DNA from: Parapristionchus giblindavisi
Taxonomy: Eukaryota > Nematoda > Chromadorea > Rhabditida > Diplogasteridae
Length of the DNA: 64,000 bases
Assembly: GCA_943737045.1 (NCBI GenBank)
Contig: CALSFV010000235.1
Location: forward strand, 682,001 to 746,000
Reading direction: 5' to 3'
Shown: one piece after another, positions 44,832-54,872 of the stretch
Numbering within the stretch: position 1 is the first letter of the stretch
Layout of the letters: the number at the start of each line of letters is the position of its first letter
The notes under the pieces: model-generated
What the model was told of the DNA's origin: nothing
The model's database searches: none
Seen by the model: only the letters and a program-made list of their open reading frames with translations
Made by a program: the position numbers and the translations under genes

Positions 44832-46678
44832 TGTGTAGAGAATTGAATGAAGAAGGTTGAAGGTGAAGAACTCGAAGAGAAGAGATTGAGATGGAGTAGA
44901 AGACTGATAGAGAACTCAACCGATTTCGGTTATGAAAGTTGGAATGAATGAAAATGATTCAGATCATGCGGGAGGACTAGTCGTGGACATTATAATTAAA
45001 TTATCCAACACAATATTCACATTCAATCTAATTAAGACCATTTGCATCCAACATTTCTGTTTTATCGATCGACATTTGGCATTATGATCACTGTTCTTAT
45101 TCCAAACGAGCGGTCGTTTTACCCTTTTACATTTGCAGGGGTAGAGAAATAGTGCATGAAATGAGAGATCACAAGGAGACATAGAAAGATCGAGTTTTGC
45201 TAGCTATCGAGTAGCAGTCTTACATTACCAGCTACACACAAGCAAATGAGGCATATCAGCTTTATTTTGACAGTAAATGATTATTCTCATGAAAAAAGCA
45301 CAGAAGTGTGGGGGGGGGGCGACAAAATAATACTGTAATAACCGAAGATGTCATATTGAATCAGGCATTAAAGGTTATATAACGCATGGCTATACAACGG
45401 TTATTAAAGGGATGCGACCTCTCTCAGTGGCCTCTTCATTGTGCACTGTTCTCTAATCAAGCTGTTGCCCACGCTCCGCTCGTGGATCTTAATCACTCAT
45501 CTCTGACCCTATTCATGGATGCTCCAAATCCTCGACCCTCGAGTTTTTTTTTCAAAATAAGACTGTTCGGATAGAAGATTCATCACACGAAAACAAATAT
45601 AGAACGTAGAGCGTTGAAGAGACTACCCGAACACATCACAGGCACAAACTCATGTAAAGATCAATAAATATTAAGTTCGTCACCTCTAGTCAATACCATC
45701 ACAATATTAATTAATCATAATAGTAATCAAGCTGTTGCCCACGCTCCGCTCGTGGATCTTAATCACTCATCTCTGACCCTATTCATGGATCACAGCGTTC
45801 TCATGACTTTCAAAGCAAGAACGACCGCTCAACATACAAACTCTCTCGAATACAATGGTCTCTCCTTTGTCTTGCTTTGGAAGAAAAATGGCTTGGACCA
45901 GAATACTGTGGGATGCTCCAAATTCTCGACCCTCGAGTTTTTTTTTCAAAATAAGACTGTTCGGATAGAAGATTCATCACACGAATCGAAAGATGTATCT
46001 GATATTGACTCCCGATATGTTTAAAGCTCACTATTAGCACTGAAAGTAAAACTTTCAAGGCATGTAGAGAGTGATTTGCATACTTGGCTATCTCATTTTA
46101 TCGTTGTCCCTCACACCAATTACCATATAATATAAACAATATTCGCCATCGTGGCAGGAGTCAGTCATGTGAACTAGAGGTGGTGAGTCGGAAACCGGAA
46201 CGCCTCACGAAACGGGCGAGAAATGAGTCTAGTTTCGGCAAGTGCCAATTAGCCTATCGAAACCGGGGCGAAACGACCTCTCATTGACTCTCGTTTCGGC
46301 TTCATGCAAATTCACCTAGTGAGAGAGTCTGTTCCGGCTCGTTCCGGTTCGTTCCGCTTGCGATTGGAACCACCGGTGCTATCGCTTTTACAACAACAAA
46401 AATTGAAAATAAGCTCAAATTTTTTGGTTGTCAATAGAGATAGGTCAAAGACTATTACCTCGAAATAAAAGTAATGGTAAGATATATCTCAGCTGTGAAA
46501 ATGGAGATATACATTTTCAGCATTCTCTGCTGTTTGATATTTCATAATATATTAATTTTAAAAATATTTATATTATTTATTTCAAAAATTATTTTATGTA
46601 ATTTTTCCAATTTTCTAAATCAAGCTGAATATAAATCAATCAAACTGATCTTTTCAGTCAATGTATAGAATTTATCAA
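44832..46678. other. Phosphatase 5' flank and repeat-rich intergenic DNA
   Basis: Upstream of the phosphatase start. It holds a pair of direct repeats (45446-45600 and 45724-45988) and an inverted-repeat unit at about 46155-46376 (GGAAACCGGAACG facing CGTTCCGGTTCGTTCC). I see no supported gene. Confidence 0.5.
45446..45988. repeat. Pair of direct repeats with an internal deletion
   Basis: AATCAAGCTGTTGCCCACGC at about 45457 and again at 45726, both running through CTCATCTCTGACCCTATTC. The second copy has an extra ~128 bases before both rejoin at GATGCTCCAAAT and GATAGAAGATTCATCACACG. The longer copy has an open frame of about 90 codons, but no family or splice signals. Confidence 0.7.
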
Positions 46679-48026
46679 GGAATACAACCATGTTATGTTG
46701 GCCATACTACATAAGTTCATTATTGCGTAGTGATCGCGCAATCGAATTACACATTTTTGAAAAATTGTATTTCTTTAGTCAAAAGTCCTTTTCTTCTGAA
46801 ACATTGTGAAAGGTGTAGAACCCCACTAGGGCTACACAGTCACACAATCTGGAATGGCTCCCATTCCGACTTCAAGCTGTAGCAGGGTTGCAACTTTGAC
46901 CCCCAAACTTTATAACTCAGCTTCTAGATGTGCTGTATGATGCATTGCAAAGCTGCTTGCACAGGAACCATAATTTTAGAAGGCCTGTCCTCTGAACGGT
47001 AGAGACCAGGGCTGGGATTTCCGATTTTCCGATTTTTCGAATTTTCCGATTTTCCGATTTTCCGAAAATTTTTCGGAAAATTCGGAAAATTTCTTGTGAC
47101 CAAAATACATTGAATAAAATATTTTTCCCATGTAAATATACATTAAAAACCAAAAATCAGTACTAAATTTTTTTTCATTTCGATTTTTTATATGTATGCT
47201 GACCAAAGTATACTGTACTAAAAATGACCATCAATCCTGATAATTGGCAACTCTTTCCTAAACCAGATTCGCAACCTTTGACCTAATGGTATGACAAAAT
47301 TCTTTTTTTTCTTTCTCCCCTATTCGCGCTTGCTTTTCTCCTAAGTATCATTGCTCTTCTCCTGTACCTGTGGATGTAGAGGATGTTTAGTTCTGCTATA
47401 TCATTTCGCTTAATCTCTCTCCGTCATGAAAATATTGAGCAGTTGCACATTCAAAAAAATTAACACCAGAGAATGCGAACTCAATAGTTTACCAACGATG
47501 CTGTTATATTTTTATATTTTGATTTTCAAAATAAACTTGCTGCAAATATCGCTTTTAGTATTTGCAGAACAATAACAACTTTAAAGAAAATATTTTCGGA
47601 AATTTCCGATTTTCCAATTTTCCGAAAATATTTTTTCCGAACAGCCCTGGTAGGTCCTCCCAACAAAAATTATTTTATGCCCTGAGGGCAAATGGCGAGC
47701 TATGACTACCATATTCAGGGGATAAACATTACTCGCCATTATGATCATTCCATCACTTAGAACGGGTCGTTAGCACATCTAGACGCTGAGTTATAAAGTT
47801 TGGGGGTCAACGTTGCAACCCTGCTACAGCTAGAAATCGGAGTCGGAGCCATTCCGGATTGTTTGACTGTGCAGCCCTGGCAGGGTTCTCCACTCTCAAA
47901 ATGTTTCAGAAGAACAGGACTTTTGACTAAAGAAATAATTTTTTTCAAAAAGGAGTAATTAGATTGCGCTATCACTACGCAATAATGAACTAATGTAATA
48001 TCACCAACACATCATGGTTGCATTCC
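46679..48026. mobile_element. Foldback element with nested hAT-like insert
   Basis: Ends GGAATACAACCATG and CATGGTTGCATTCC; arms 46679-46930 and 47760-48026 are inverted copies (for example AGGGTTGCAACTTTGACCCC against its complement). A second inverted-repeat unit (47007-47649) sits between them. Confidence 0.8.
47007..47649. mobile_element. hAT-like non-autonomous element nested in foldback
   Basis: Starts CAGGGCTGGGATTTCCGATT and ends TTTTTTCCGAACAGCCCTG; both subtermini are runs of TTTTCCGA. CAGGGCTG ends are shared with the element at 50585-50943. The flanking octamers GTAGAGAC and GTAGGTCC match at only five positions, so the target duplication is weak. Confidence 0.55.
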
Positions 48027-48391
48027 TTAAAGAAGGGGACCCACGAGTTTTTTCGTGACTAAACTGGCCAGGCAGAACTGTAGATCACATCTCCCTGCAT
48101 ACAAAAACAATTTTCTCTAAAATTTTAGGTGCACAGGAATGTCGTAATCCGAGCATAAAGTTCATTGATCCCCCAGGGAAATGCGCGAGTTTTTGAATTT
48201 GCATATAAAGAAAATTGCAAACGAGAATCGAACCCACGTAGCGCGGTTACTAGCGCTAACTACTAACCACTGAGCTACACGCTCTATGCACCCATTCGCT
48301 CATATTTAATAGAGAACATAATGCCACTTCCTATGCCCCATGTTCTTCTTGTCAATAGTGCACTGCAAATCTCGTGGGTCCCCTTCTTTAA
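48027..48391. mobile_element. Second TTAA-flanked MITE carrying a tRNA-like unit
   Basis: TTAA + AGAAGGGGACCCACGAG at the left and CTCGTGGGTCCCCTTCT + TTAA at the right. On the reverse strand (48288-48223) lie a textbook A box TAGCTCAGTGGTTAG and B box GGGTTCGATTC with tRNA-like spacing. The terminal pattern matches the element at 29404-29752. It abuts the right end of the preceding foldback. Confidence 0.8.
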
Positions 48392-48513
48392 TAAATTCTG
48401 TACATTGACTCAAAAGATCTGCTCGATTGCCTTCCTGGATCAAAAGTTATAAAAAATTGTAAAATTATCCGGAGACTTGTTGCCTACATTGTATATTGAT
48501 TTCATGTGTAACA

Positions 48514-50072
48514 TACAGTGCTGGCCAATATTCTATCATATTTTGGTTTTTCAGCCATTACTTTTTTCGTAGTCAACCGTTTCTCTTCATTTTTTAGTAT
48601 GTTTGTAGAAATGATACTGTGATATAGTGACCCCATTTTTATCGAGATTGGATCACATACAACAGAATAGTGGTCAATTTACGAAAAATGACAATTTTCA
48701 GCGAATTCAGCACCTGTGCATATCGGCCATTGGGGTCACCGGGGCACCTTGGATTCAGTTCTACGTGTGGAATCTGTGTGCTGCAATGACTGTTGGAAAG
48801 TATCAAGGTGTGGGGTTGATCAGGTTATCGACGAAGGAGGCGAGAATCGCAGCCGAAGCGCGTTGAAGCTGCTCGGATTTCTCGGCCGCGTTCTTTTGCT
48901 TTATCTTCCTTCTATCCCTTCACAGCACGCTCCAATACCTCCCATATGTGCAGGATGATGTTCAGGAAACATGATTTACTATATCCATCCATCTACCGGA
49001 CCCTACTACGGCGTAACTAGGCGACAACATGTGGTGGACCAGCACTTGAGACCGTTATCCATCACCATAACGAAGGCGTGGCGTGGACCCAAGACATTAG
49101 CGTCTTCTTCCAGATGTTCTCGAAGCTATAGCGATCGTAAATGCCCTACATCCGAAACCGGGGACCCATTCCGCGGCGGGAGAAGCATCCCCGAACAAGA
49201 ATCGAAAAGCACTAGTGATAAGGGCCCCGCTACCATCTGTTCTGGACCCGCGAGGAGTGATATATGGTGGTCAGGACCGACGACAGCGTGCACTACCTCT
49301 TCGGTAGTGACTGTACGAAGTGGGTTCGTCGTCCTACTGGCTTTTTATTCGACCTCAAGTAACATTCCCCCGACGGTCAGGCATGTTGGTGGCAGTGTCC
49401 TTATCTGGAGATACTTCTCCCGCAGCGGAATGGGTCCCCGGTTTCGGATGTAGGGCATTTACGATCGCTACAACTTCGAGAACATCTGAGAGAAGATGAT
49501 GCTGCCCTGGGTCCGCGCCACGCACCTTCGTTATGGCGCAGAATATAGATCTCAAGAACAGGTCCGCCCCATTTTTCCGCCAAGTTTCGTCGAAGTAGGG
49601 TCCGGGAAATGTACAAACATAGTCAATCATACAACCTGAGCATCATCCTGCACATTTGGGAGTAGTTGGAGCGTGCTGTGAAGGAATATAAGGAACAGAA
49701 CACGGCCGAGAGGTTCTAGTAGATTCAGCGCACTTCTGCCGCGATTCTCGCCTCCACCTTCGACACCCTGATCAACCCCATGCCTTGATACTTTCACTCA
49801 GTCATTGCCGCATACAGATTCCACACGTAGAACTGAATCCAAGTTGCCCCGGTGCCGTCAATGGCCGATATGCACAGGTGCTGAATTCGCTGAAAATTGT
49901 TATTTTTCGTAAATTGACCACTATTCTGTTGTATGTGATCCAATCTCGATAAAAATAGGGTCACTATATCACAGTATCACCTACACAAACATACTAAAAA
50001 TGAAGAGAAACGGTTGACTACGAAAAAAAGTTATGGCTGAAAAACCAAAATATGATATTGGCCAGCACTGTA
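48514..50072. mobile_element. Palindromic Tc1/mariner-type relic with transposase remnants
   Basis: TA-flanked ends CAGTGCTGGCCAATATTC and its complement closing at 50070 are typical Tc1-type termini. The two halves (48516 to about 49200, and about 49430 to 50070) are inverted copies of the same transposon end. In the right half the plus strand reads a Tc1-like C-terminus: LERAVKEYKEQNTAERF, then LINPMP and SVIAAYRFHT, interrupted by several stops. It is dead as a coding element. Confidence 0.75.
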
Positions 50073-50212
50073 TAGTATACTATTTGTTAGAAGTTTTGTT
50101 GGATTATTGTTTTTCTTTTTACATTTCAGAGCAACGTTATATTTTCAAGCTATCGATATGATTTAGTATGCGGTATGTATTAGTATGTATTAGTATTAGT
50201 ATGATTTAGTAA

Positions 50213-50490
50213 GGGGCGGGATAGCGTAGTGGTTGTGAGCGCTGCCTATAATCAGAGGATCACGAGTTCCATCCCCCGCCCTGAAAGATCCACCCAATAC
50301 CGAGGGGGTTAAGAAATGTCGGAAGTGGTGTCAAAAACCACGATCTAAATCCTCCACTGTGAGCTCCAAGCACAGTTTGATCGTAGGCCATGGCCACTGG
50401 TCCTTCAGATCAGGATATGCCCTCTCAGCCAATAGATTGGAGGCGCTAACACTGCGACTCAGCGGTATAGTGTAACTCCACAATATGACA
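50213..50490 (+). repeat. tRNA-headed SINE-like unit
   Basis: The head (50214-50281) has acceptor-type ends GGGCGGG and CCCGCCC that pair fully, an A-box-like ATAGCGTAGTGGTTGTGAGC and a B-box-like GAGTTCCATCC. The T arm does not fold properly, so this is not a working tRNA. It is followed by a non-tRNA body (AAGAAATGTCGGAAGTGGTG ... CCAATAGATTGGAGGCGC). No clear 3' tail or flanking repeat was found. Confidence 0.55.
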
Positions 50491-50576
50491 GACTTATCCT
50501 CATTTCAATATCAATCATGTAGGCAGTAATTAAGTGTTCTATTTCTTCTTTCACCGTATACTTGTACTATTTATAT

Positions 50577-50951
50577 ATACATATCAGGGCTGTGCGTAAA
50601 ATCTTTTTCGTAAAATTTTCGTAAAACCTAATTTTACGACTTTTTTTCTCGTAAAATTCGTAAATTTTTTTTACGTCAAAATTATAAAAAAAATGTCCAA
50701 CGGAATTTAGTGATAAAAGAAATAAAACCCTCGAATATTCATAAACGGCTCTCTTATACAAGGGACAGACGATAAACAAGATGTTATAGCAAAAAACTAG
50801 AAGACAATTATGTATGCATCCCCCAAAGATTGATTTTCCGCCAAGTCTTGGCAATAATTATACCAATTATTCAGTTTTTTTACGACGTAAAAATTTTACG
50901 AAAAAAAGTCGTAAAATCGTAAAACGTAAAATGCACAGCCCTGATACATAT
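50577..50951. mobile_element. hAT-type MITE with perfect 8-bp target duplication
   Basis: Element 50585-50943 starts CAGGGCTGTGCGTAAAAT and ends with its complement ATTTTACG...GCACAGCCCTG (one spacer difference). The flanks are ATACATAT on both sides, an exact 8-bp duplication as expected for hAT transposons. Internal sequence is TTTTACGA-type AT-rich with no coding capacity. Confidence 0.85.
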
Positions 50952-51800
50952 ATTTTCCACGAAGTTCCGAATCGTAGTTTAAAGGGTAGAAAAAAGAAAT
51001 CACATCTATAATATAATACAATTCTAATGGAAAAGACTTGCAATTATTGACCGGACTATGAATTTATTATTGATTTTTATGATTTGATTGTTTATTTTTT
51101 ATATTAATTTCTAATAAATGCAAACAGTATCGGTGAATGACTATAGTTGCGCGCGTAAGTAAACGGTGAGCATGTTTTTCAAACAACGAAAATATAACGC
51201 AAATTCAAGCACTTAAAATGAGGCATGTGATCTTTTTTGATACTGTAGCATGGAAGCCGTCTAAATTGAAAAAAAAAACGATCCTACAGTAGCGGCCAAA
51301 AGTATTCGGAAAACAAATATTTTTCTCATTTTTAAGGTACAGGAAGTACCTGCTCATCCATTCTGTTTAACATCAAAATGTCTTCTATATATATTAGACG
51401 ACAGTTCGCTTGTATTTCACGAAATTTCGAGTTCTTCCAGAGTTATAATTGGACAAATGAGGTCGAAAATTGTTAGTACTCGATTTTTTCAGACTATCAA
51501 AAAAATTAAAATGACTTTTTGGGGAACTAAAAGAGCATCGGTAGTCATTGTACTATAGGGTTAATCTTCTGTCTTCATGATAGTTGTCGTGGCAAGGTCT
51601 GAACCTAATCCGACAAATTCTAAGAATTTCGAAAAAAAATTTGGAAAAAATCCTTACAATTTTCGACTTCATTTCTCCAACTACAACTTCTCTCGAAGAA
51701 CTCGAAAGTTTGTAGCCTGCAGCTTCACTGAAAACAGAGTTATGACATTTTACTCAATTTCAGGAGCGTGGGAAATTTCGATTTTTTCACATTAATGACT

Positions 51801-52435
51801 TACAAAGGAATGGTCTCAATTCGGCCTGGCCTTATGAGATGTCAATAGTGTGACTGAAATTAGTTATATATGCTGATCGCAAAACCGTTTTTAGACAGTG
51901 CCTAATCGACATGAGCATCGAGAAAATCGATATTGAAATTTGGCTTTTTTGGCTGATTCGAAAGTTCATGCTATCTCCTAGACTAAAATATCCCGATGGG
52001 TTCGTTAACTCATCAATCAACTATCGAGACAACGACCTGCTTTCCTATTTTCTTTTCTGGTTTTCATAATAACAGCAAAATATTTCAATCTTTCGACAAG
52101 AACAAAATTAGCAAAAGAAAATTGCTTCAATGAGGATCGAACCCGTGGCAATCAAAAGTGAACGTGGACACTTTATCCACTACACTACGGAAGTAGATGT
52201 CTTGATGGCTGATAGATGAGCTAATGAACCCATCGGGATAGTTTAGTGTAGGAGACCATGCGAACTTTCGAATCGACCAGCCAGCCAAGAAAGGCAAATT
52301 TCAAGATCGATTTTCTCGAAGCTCAGCTCGATTAGACACTGTCTAAAAACGGATTTGCGATCGGCATATATAACTAATTTTAGTCACACTATTGACATCT
52401 CATAAGGTCAGGCCGAATTGAGACCATTCCCTTGT
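51801..52435. mobile_element. Foldback element with tRNA-like unit in its loop
   Basis: Left arm 51801 to about 52020 (AGGAATGGTCTCAATTCGGC) is the inverse of about 52205 to 52435. The loop holds, on the reverse strand (52192-52131), an A box TAGTGTAGTGGATAAAG and a B box GGGTTCGATCCTC. Terminal TTAA is not evident. Confidence 0.8.
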
Positions 52436-52726
52436 TAGCTCGAATTGATGGCATAGCGGATTCTACTCCTCACTAAATGTCGTTCATACACTGCTAATAA
52501 CAAGTCTCAGAAAAATCCCGCTGAGGAAATAATCACTGGAACTAGAAATGAACTTTTGAACTTGGAAAAATCAGCAAAACACTATATCGCATAGCAGGCA
52601 TCGAACAATGAACGAACCAAATGAAAAAAGAGCAACTAGAGTCCGCCAAATGGATAAAGAAAGAGATATTTAAATGAGATCGTCACAGGACTATTCTTAG
52701 TTATACTTTTCTTTTTCATTACTTCT

Positions 52727-52987
52727 CCGGTATTGTTTACTCGCGGGGCACACCGTTCAATCCCGTGGTGTACCTCGCGAGGTACACCGCGGGGTAGAGC
52801 ACTTAGACGGGGTACCTCGCGAGCTGCAGCCTCTAGACGGGGAGCCCCGCGAGGCGGGCGACGGCGAGATTTGATGTCCACCCCGCGAGGCACGCCGTCA
52901 CTTCCACACCGTGGTGCACCTCGCGGTGTACCCCGCGAGATTTGGCCTCTCAACGGGGAGCCCCGCGAGCAAAAAATACCGGAGTTG
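52727..52987. repeat. GC-rich palindromic repeat (copy 2, intact ends)
   Basis: Begins CTCCGGTATTGTTTACTCGC and ends GCGAGCAAAAAATACCGGAG, so the ends are inverted. The interior is a chain of GTACCTCGCGAGGTACACCG-like palindromes. Open frames on both strands arise from this pattern. Copy 1 is at 22380-22640. Confidence 0.75.
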
Positions 52988-53441
52988 TCATAATTTCAAT
53001 CGGATATATCTCTTATTCGCTCGCAATGGTGAGTGGTCCGGCGCCTATTCGATATCAATTTCACGTTGTTGATAACGACAAAAAGTTTTACAAGTGTAAA
53101 ATTTGTAAAATTCAGTTAAAACCGAGTTGATATCAAAAGCCCTAGATTTCGCGATTTTCATTATCGATTTTCTCGAAACACATACACATTTGAGATTTCT
53201 TAGTAATGGTGTCTTATCAGAATCACATACTGATTCGAATGGTAAACGTCACTAGTTTATCTCCACGGGAGTGTCTTTGCATTCCCCTGTAATCAGAATA
53301 GCCACTTTTTATTATATGACGACATAAATAACGCTCGTTTTTCGCTTTCCAAAAAATTAGTCGCAAAAATTTAATAAAGCATGGAGAATTCTAGAAATAT
53401 TTTCCATTCTCATCTGTCACCTTCTGCCTTCTACCCGGCAG

Positions 53442-53593
53442 TTTGTGGATCAATTCGTGATAAAAGGACTAGTGCAAATTCCGGAAATAAGTGCCAAGTA
53501 CGCTATGGATAGTGGCTCGGTCTTTGACGCTTTGCCCTTTGAGGAAGTGATCGAGCCTCGCGAAGAGATGACAACCATAGTCGGCAAGGTCGG
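53442..53593 (+). pseudogene. Isolated exon resembling the middle of a GNAT enzyme
   Basis: A 152-base open segment between GGCAG and GGTGAGT reads IKGLVQIPEISAKYAMDSGS then VFDALPFEEVIEPREEM. IPEISAKYA aligns with VPEMAAKYA of the GNAT gene at 16.8 kb and with this worm GNAT family generally. I find no flanking GNAT exons before the mariner relic. It could be a relic, or an exon of a gene I cannot resolve. Confidence 0.35.
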
Positions 53594-53639
53594 GTGAGTA
53601 CGGAGGGTGGTAGAGTATAGTTCAGTCATATCCCGCTAG

Positions 53640-54480
53640 CTCAGCCTGGGACGTTCTTTTGGTATGAGGTCGAGCGTTGTCATGTTGAAATTAGATCCGA
53701 GTGTCCTTCCCGTGTGATTGTTCGAGGTGGAGTCTTAACTTCCGTTGTTGGAGAGTGTAGACATGTGTCGTGACAGTCGTACCGTCGGGGAGGAGTTCCC
53801 AGTACTCGACTCCCCGTACCAAATAGCAGATACACAACATCACTTTTTGGGGGTAAAAATCGAGTTTGGGAGCATCTGCTGGTTCGTGCTTACTGAATCA
53901 CAGTCTCCTTGGCTCTTCGTAATCGTAGAGCACCAACTTTTCATCACCAGTTAAAAGGTTGACTAGCCAAACAATCCGGCGATGTAGAGTTAGAAAACTC
54001 TTTGCCATGTCCAGTAGGCGATCCTTGGGGTAGTCGGCTAGGACGTGGGGTAGACATCTTCCCTATTTTCACCTATTTCCGAGAGTGTGAAGGCCATATA
54101 CCACAGTGGTCTGGTTGAACCCCAAGTGTCATTGCTAAATCACTGCTACCGATATACTGATCAGCCTCTTCCTCTTGCAGTATTCGATCGAGATCCACAC
54201 CCGGTAGGTGACTGGGTTGGTCTTCATCTTCGAGGGAAAAGTCCTGTTTCTCGAATTTGTCGACTCACTTTCTCTCCACTGTTACGTGAGGCACATGTGA
54301 GGGGTACACCTCTGTTAGGCGATGTTGGAAGTCAGGGTGTTTCAAGCCGGAGAAGAAGAGGAATAAAATAACATTGCGAATGTGAATTCCGTCAGGGGCG
54401 AAATTGTGCGGTTTTCTCGTCTGGAAGACACGCGGGAACTGAATAGAAAACAACCACAGAATACTCGAGGGGCCCCCTCT
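53640..54480 (-). pseudogene. Degenerate mariner transposase
   Basis: The reverse strand, with frame changes and stops, reads a mariner-type order: LFFFRRGLKHPDFQHRLTEV (helix-turn-helix region), FSLEDEDQPS, VPHVLADYPKDRLLDMAKSF, LLTGDEKLVLYDYEEPRR and PKLDFYPQKVMLCI, then a broken catalytic end. GDEK.VLYD and the PKKVML-like motif are hallmarks of mariner DD(34)D enzymes. Intact terminal repeats were not found. Confidence 0.75.
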
Positions 54481-54872
54481 CCATCGTATTCGGGATGGAG
54501 GTTGGCAATAACAACAGTGCAAGAACGAGGCGACTGAAGTTGAGACAAAAAAGCGATTGTTACTTATGTCGTCACCTAATAAATATCTAAAAAAATAGTG
54601 ATAACTAATACAATGAATTCTGAATTTTGTTTCATTTCAGCTATGCACGCTTAATCTCTCAAATCTAACAAAAAATTGAGAGGCAAATCCCCTGTTTAGT
54701 AAATAAATATGTCTCATATTCAATGTATTTCAACAACGATTCTACTGCAAGAAGCATCACACATTTATAGACACATTTGGGAATACAATGTAATTTGCTG
54801 TAAATGTTATCTTATAAATGGTGACAGAGGGGGCCGGATGACGGGACCAGCATCGGTGTTCCTTTCTTCTCA

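Noticed and set aside
48971..49630. Frames of 70-160 codons near 49 kb on both strands
   Set aside because: They lie in the inner arms of the Tc1-type palindrome and mirror each other; the recognisable transposase remnant is in another frame with stops.
50214..50281. Functional tRNA gene
   Set aside because: Acceptor ends pair, but the T arm and anticodon stem do not fold and the B box is off consensus, so it was called a SINE-like head.
52636..52993. Arg/Pro-rich frames on both strands (86 and 105 codons)
   Set aside because: They follow the CGCG palindromic repeat; frames exist on both strands for the same compositional reason.
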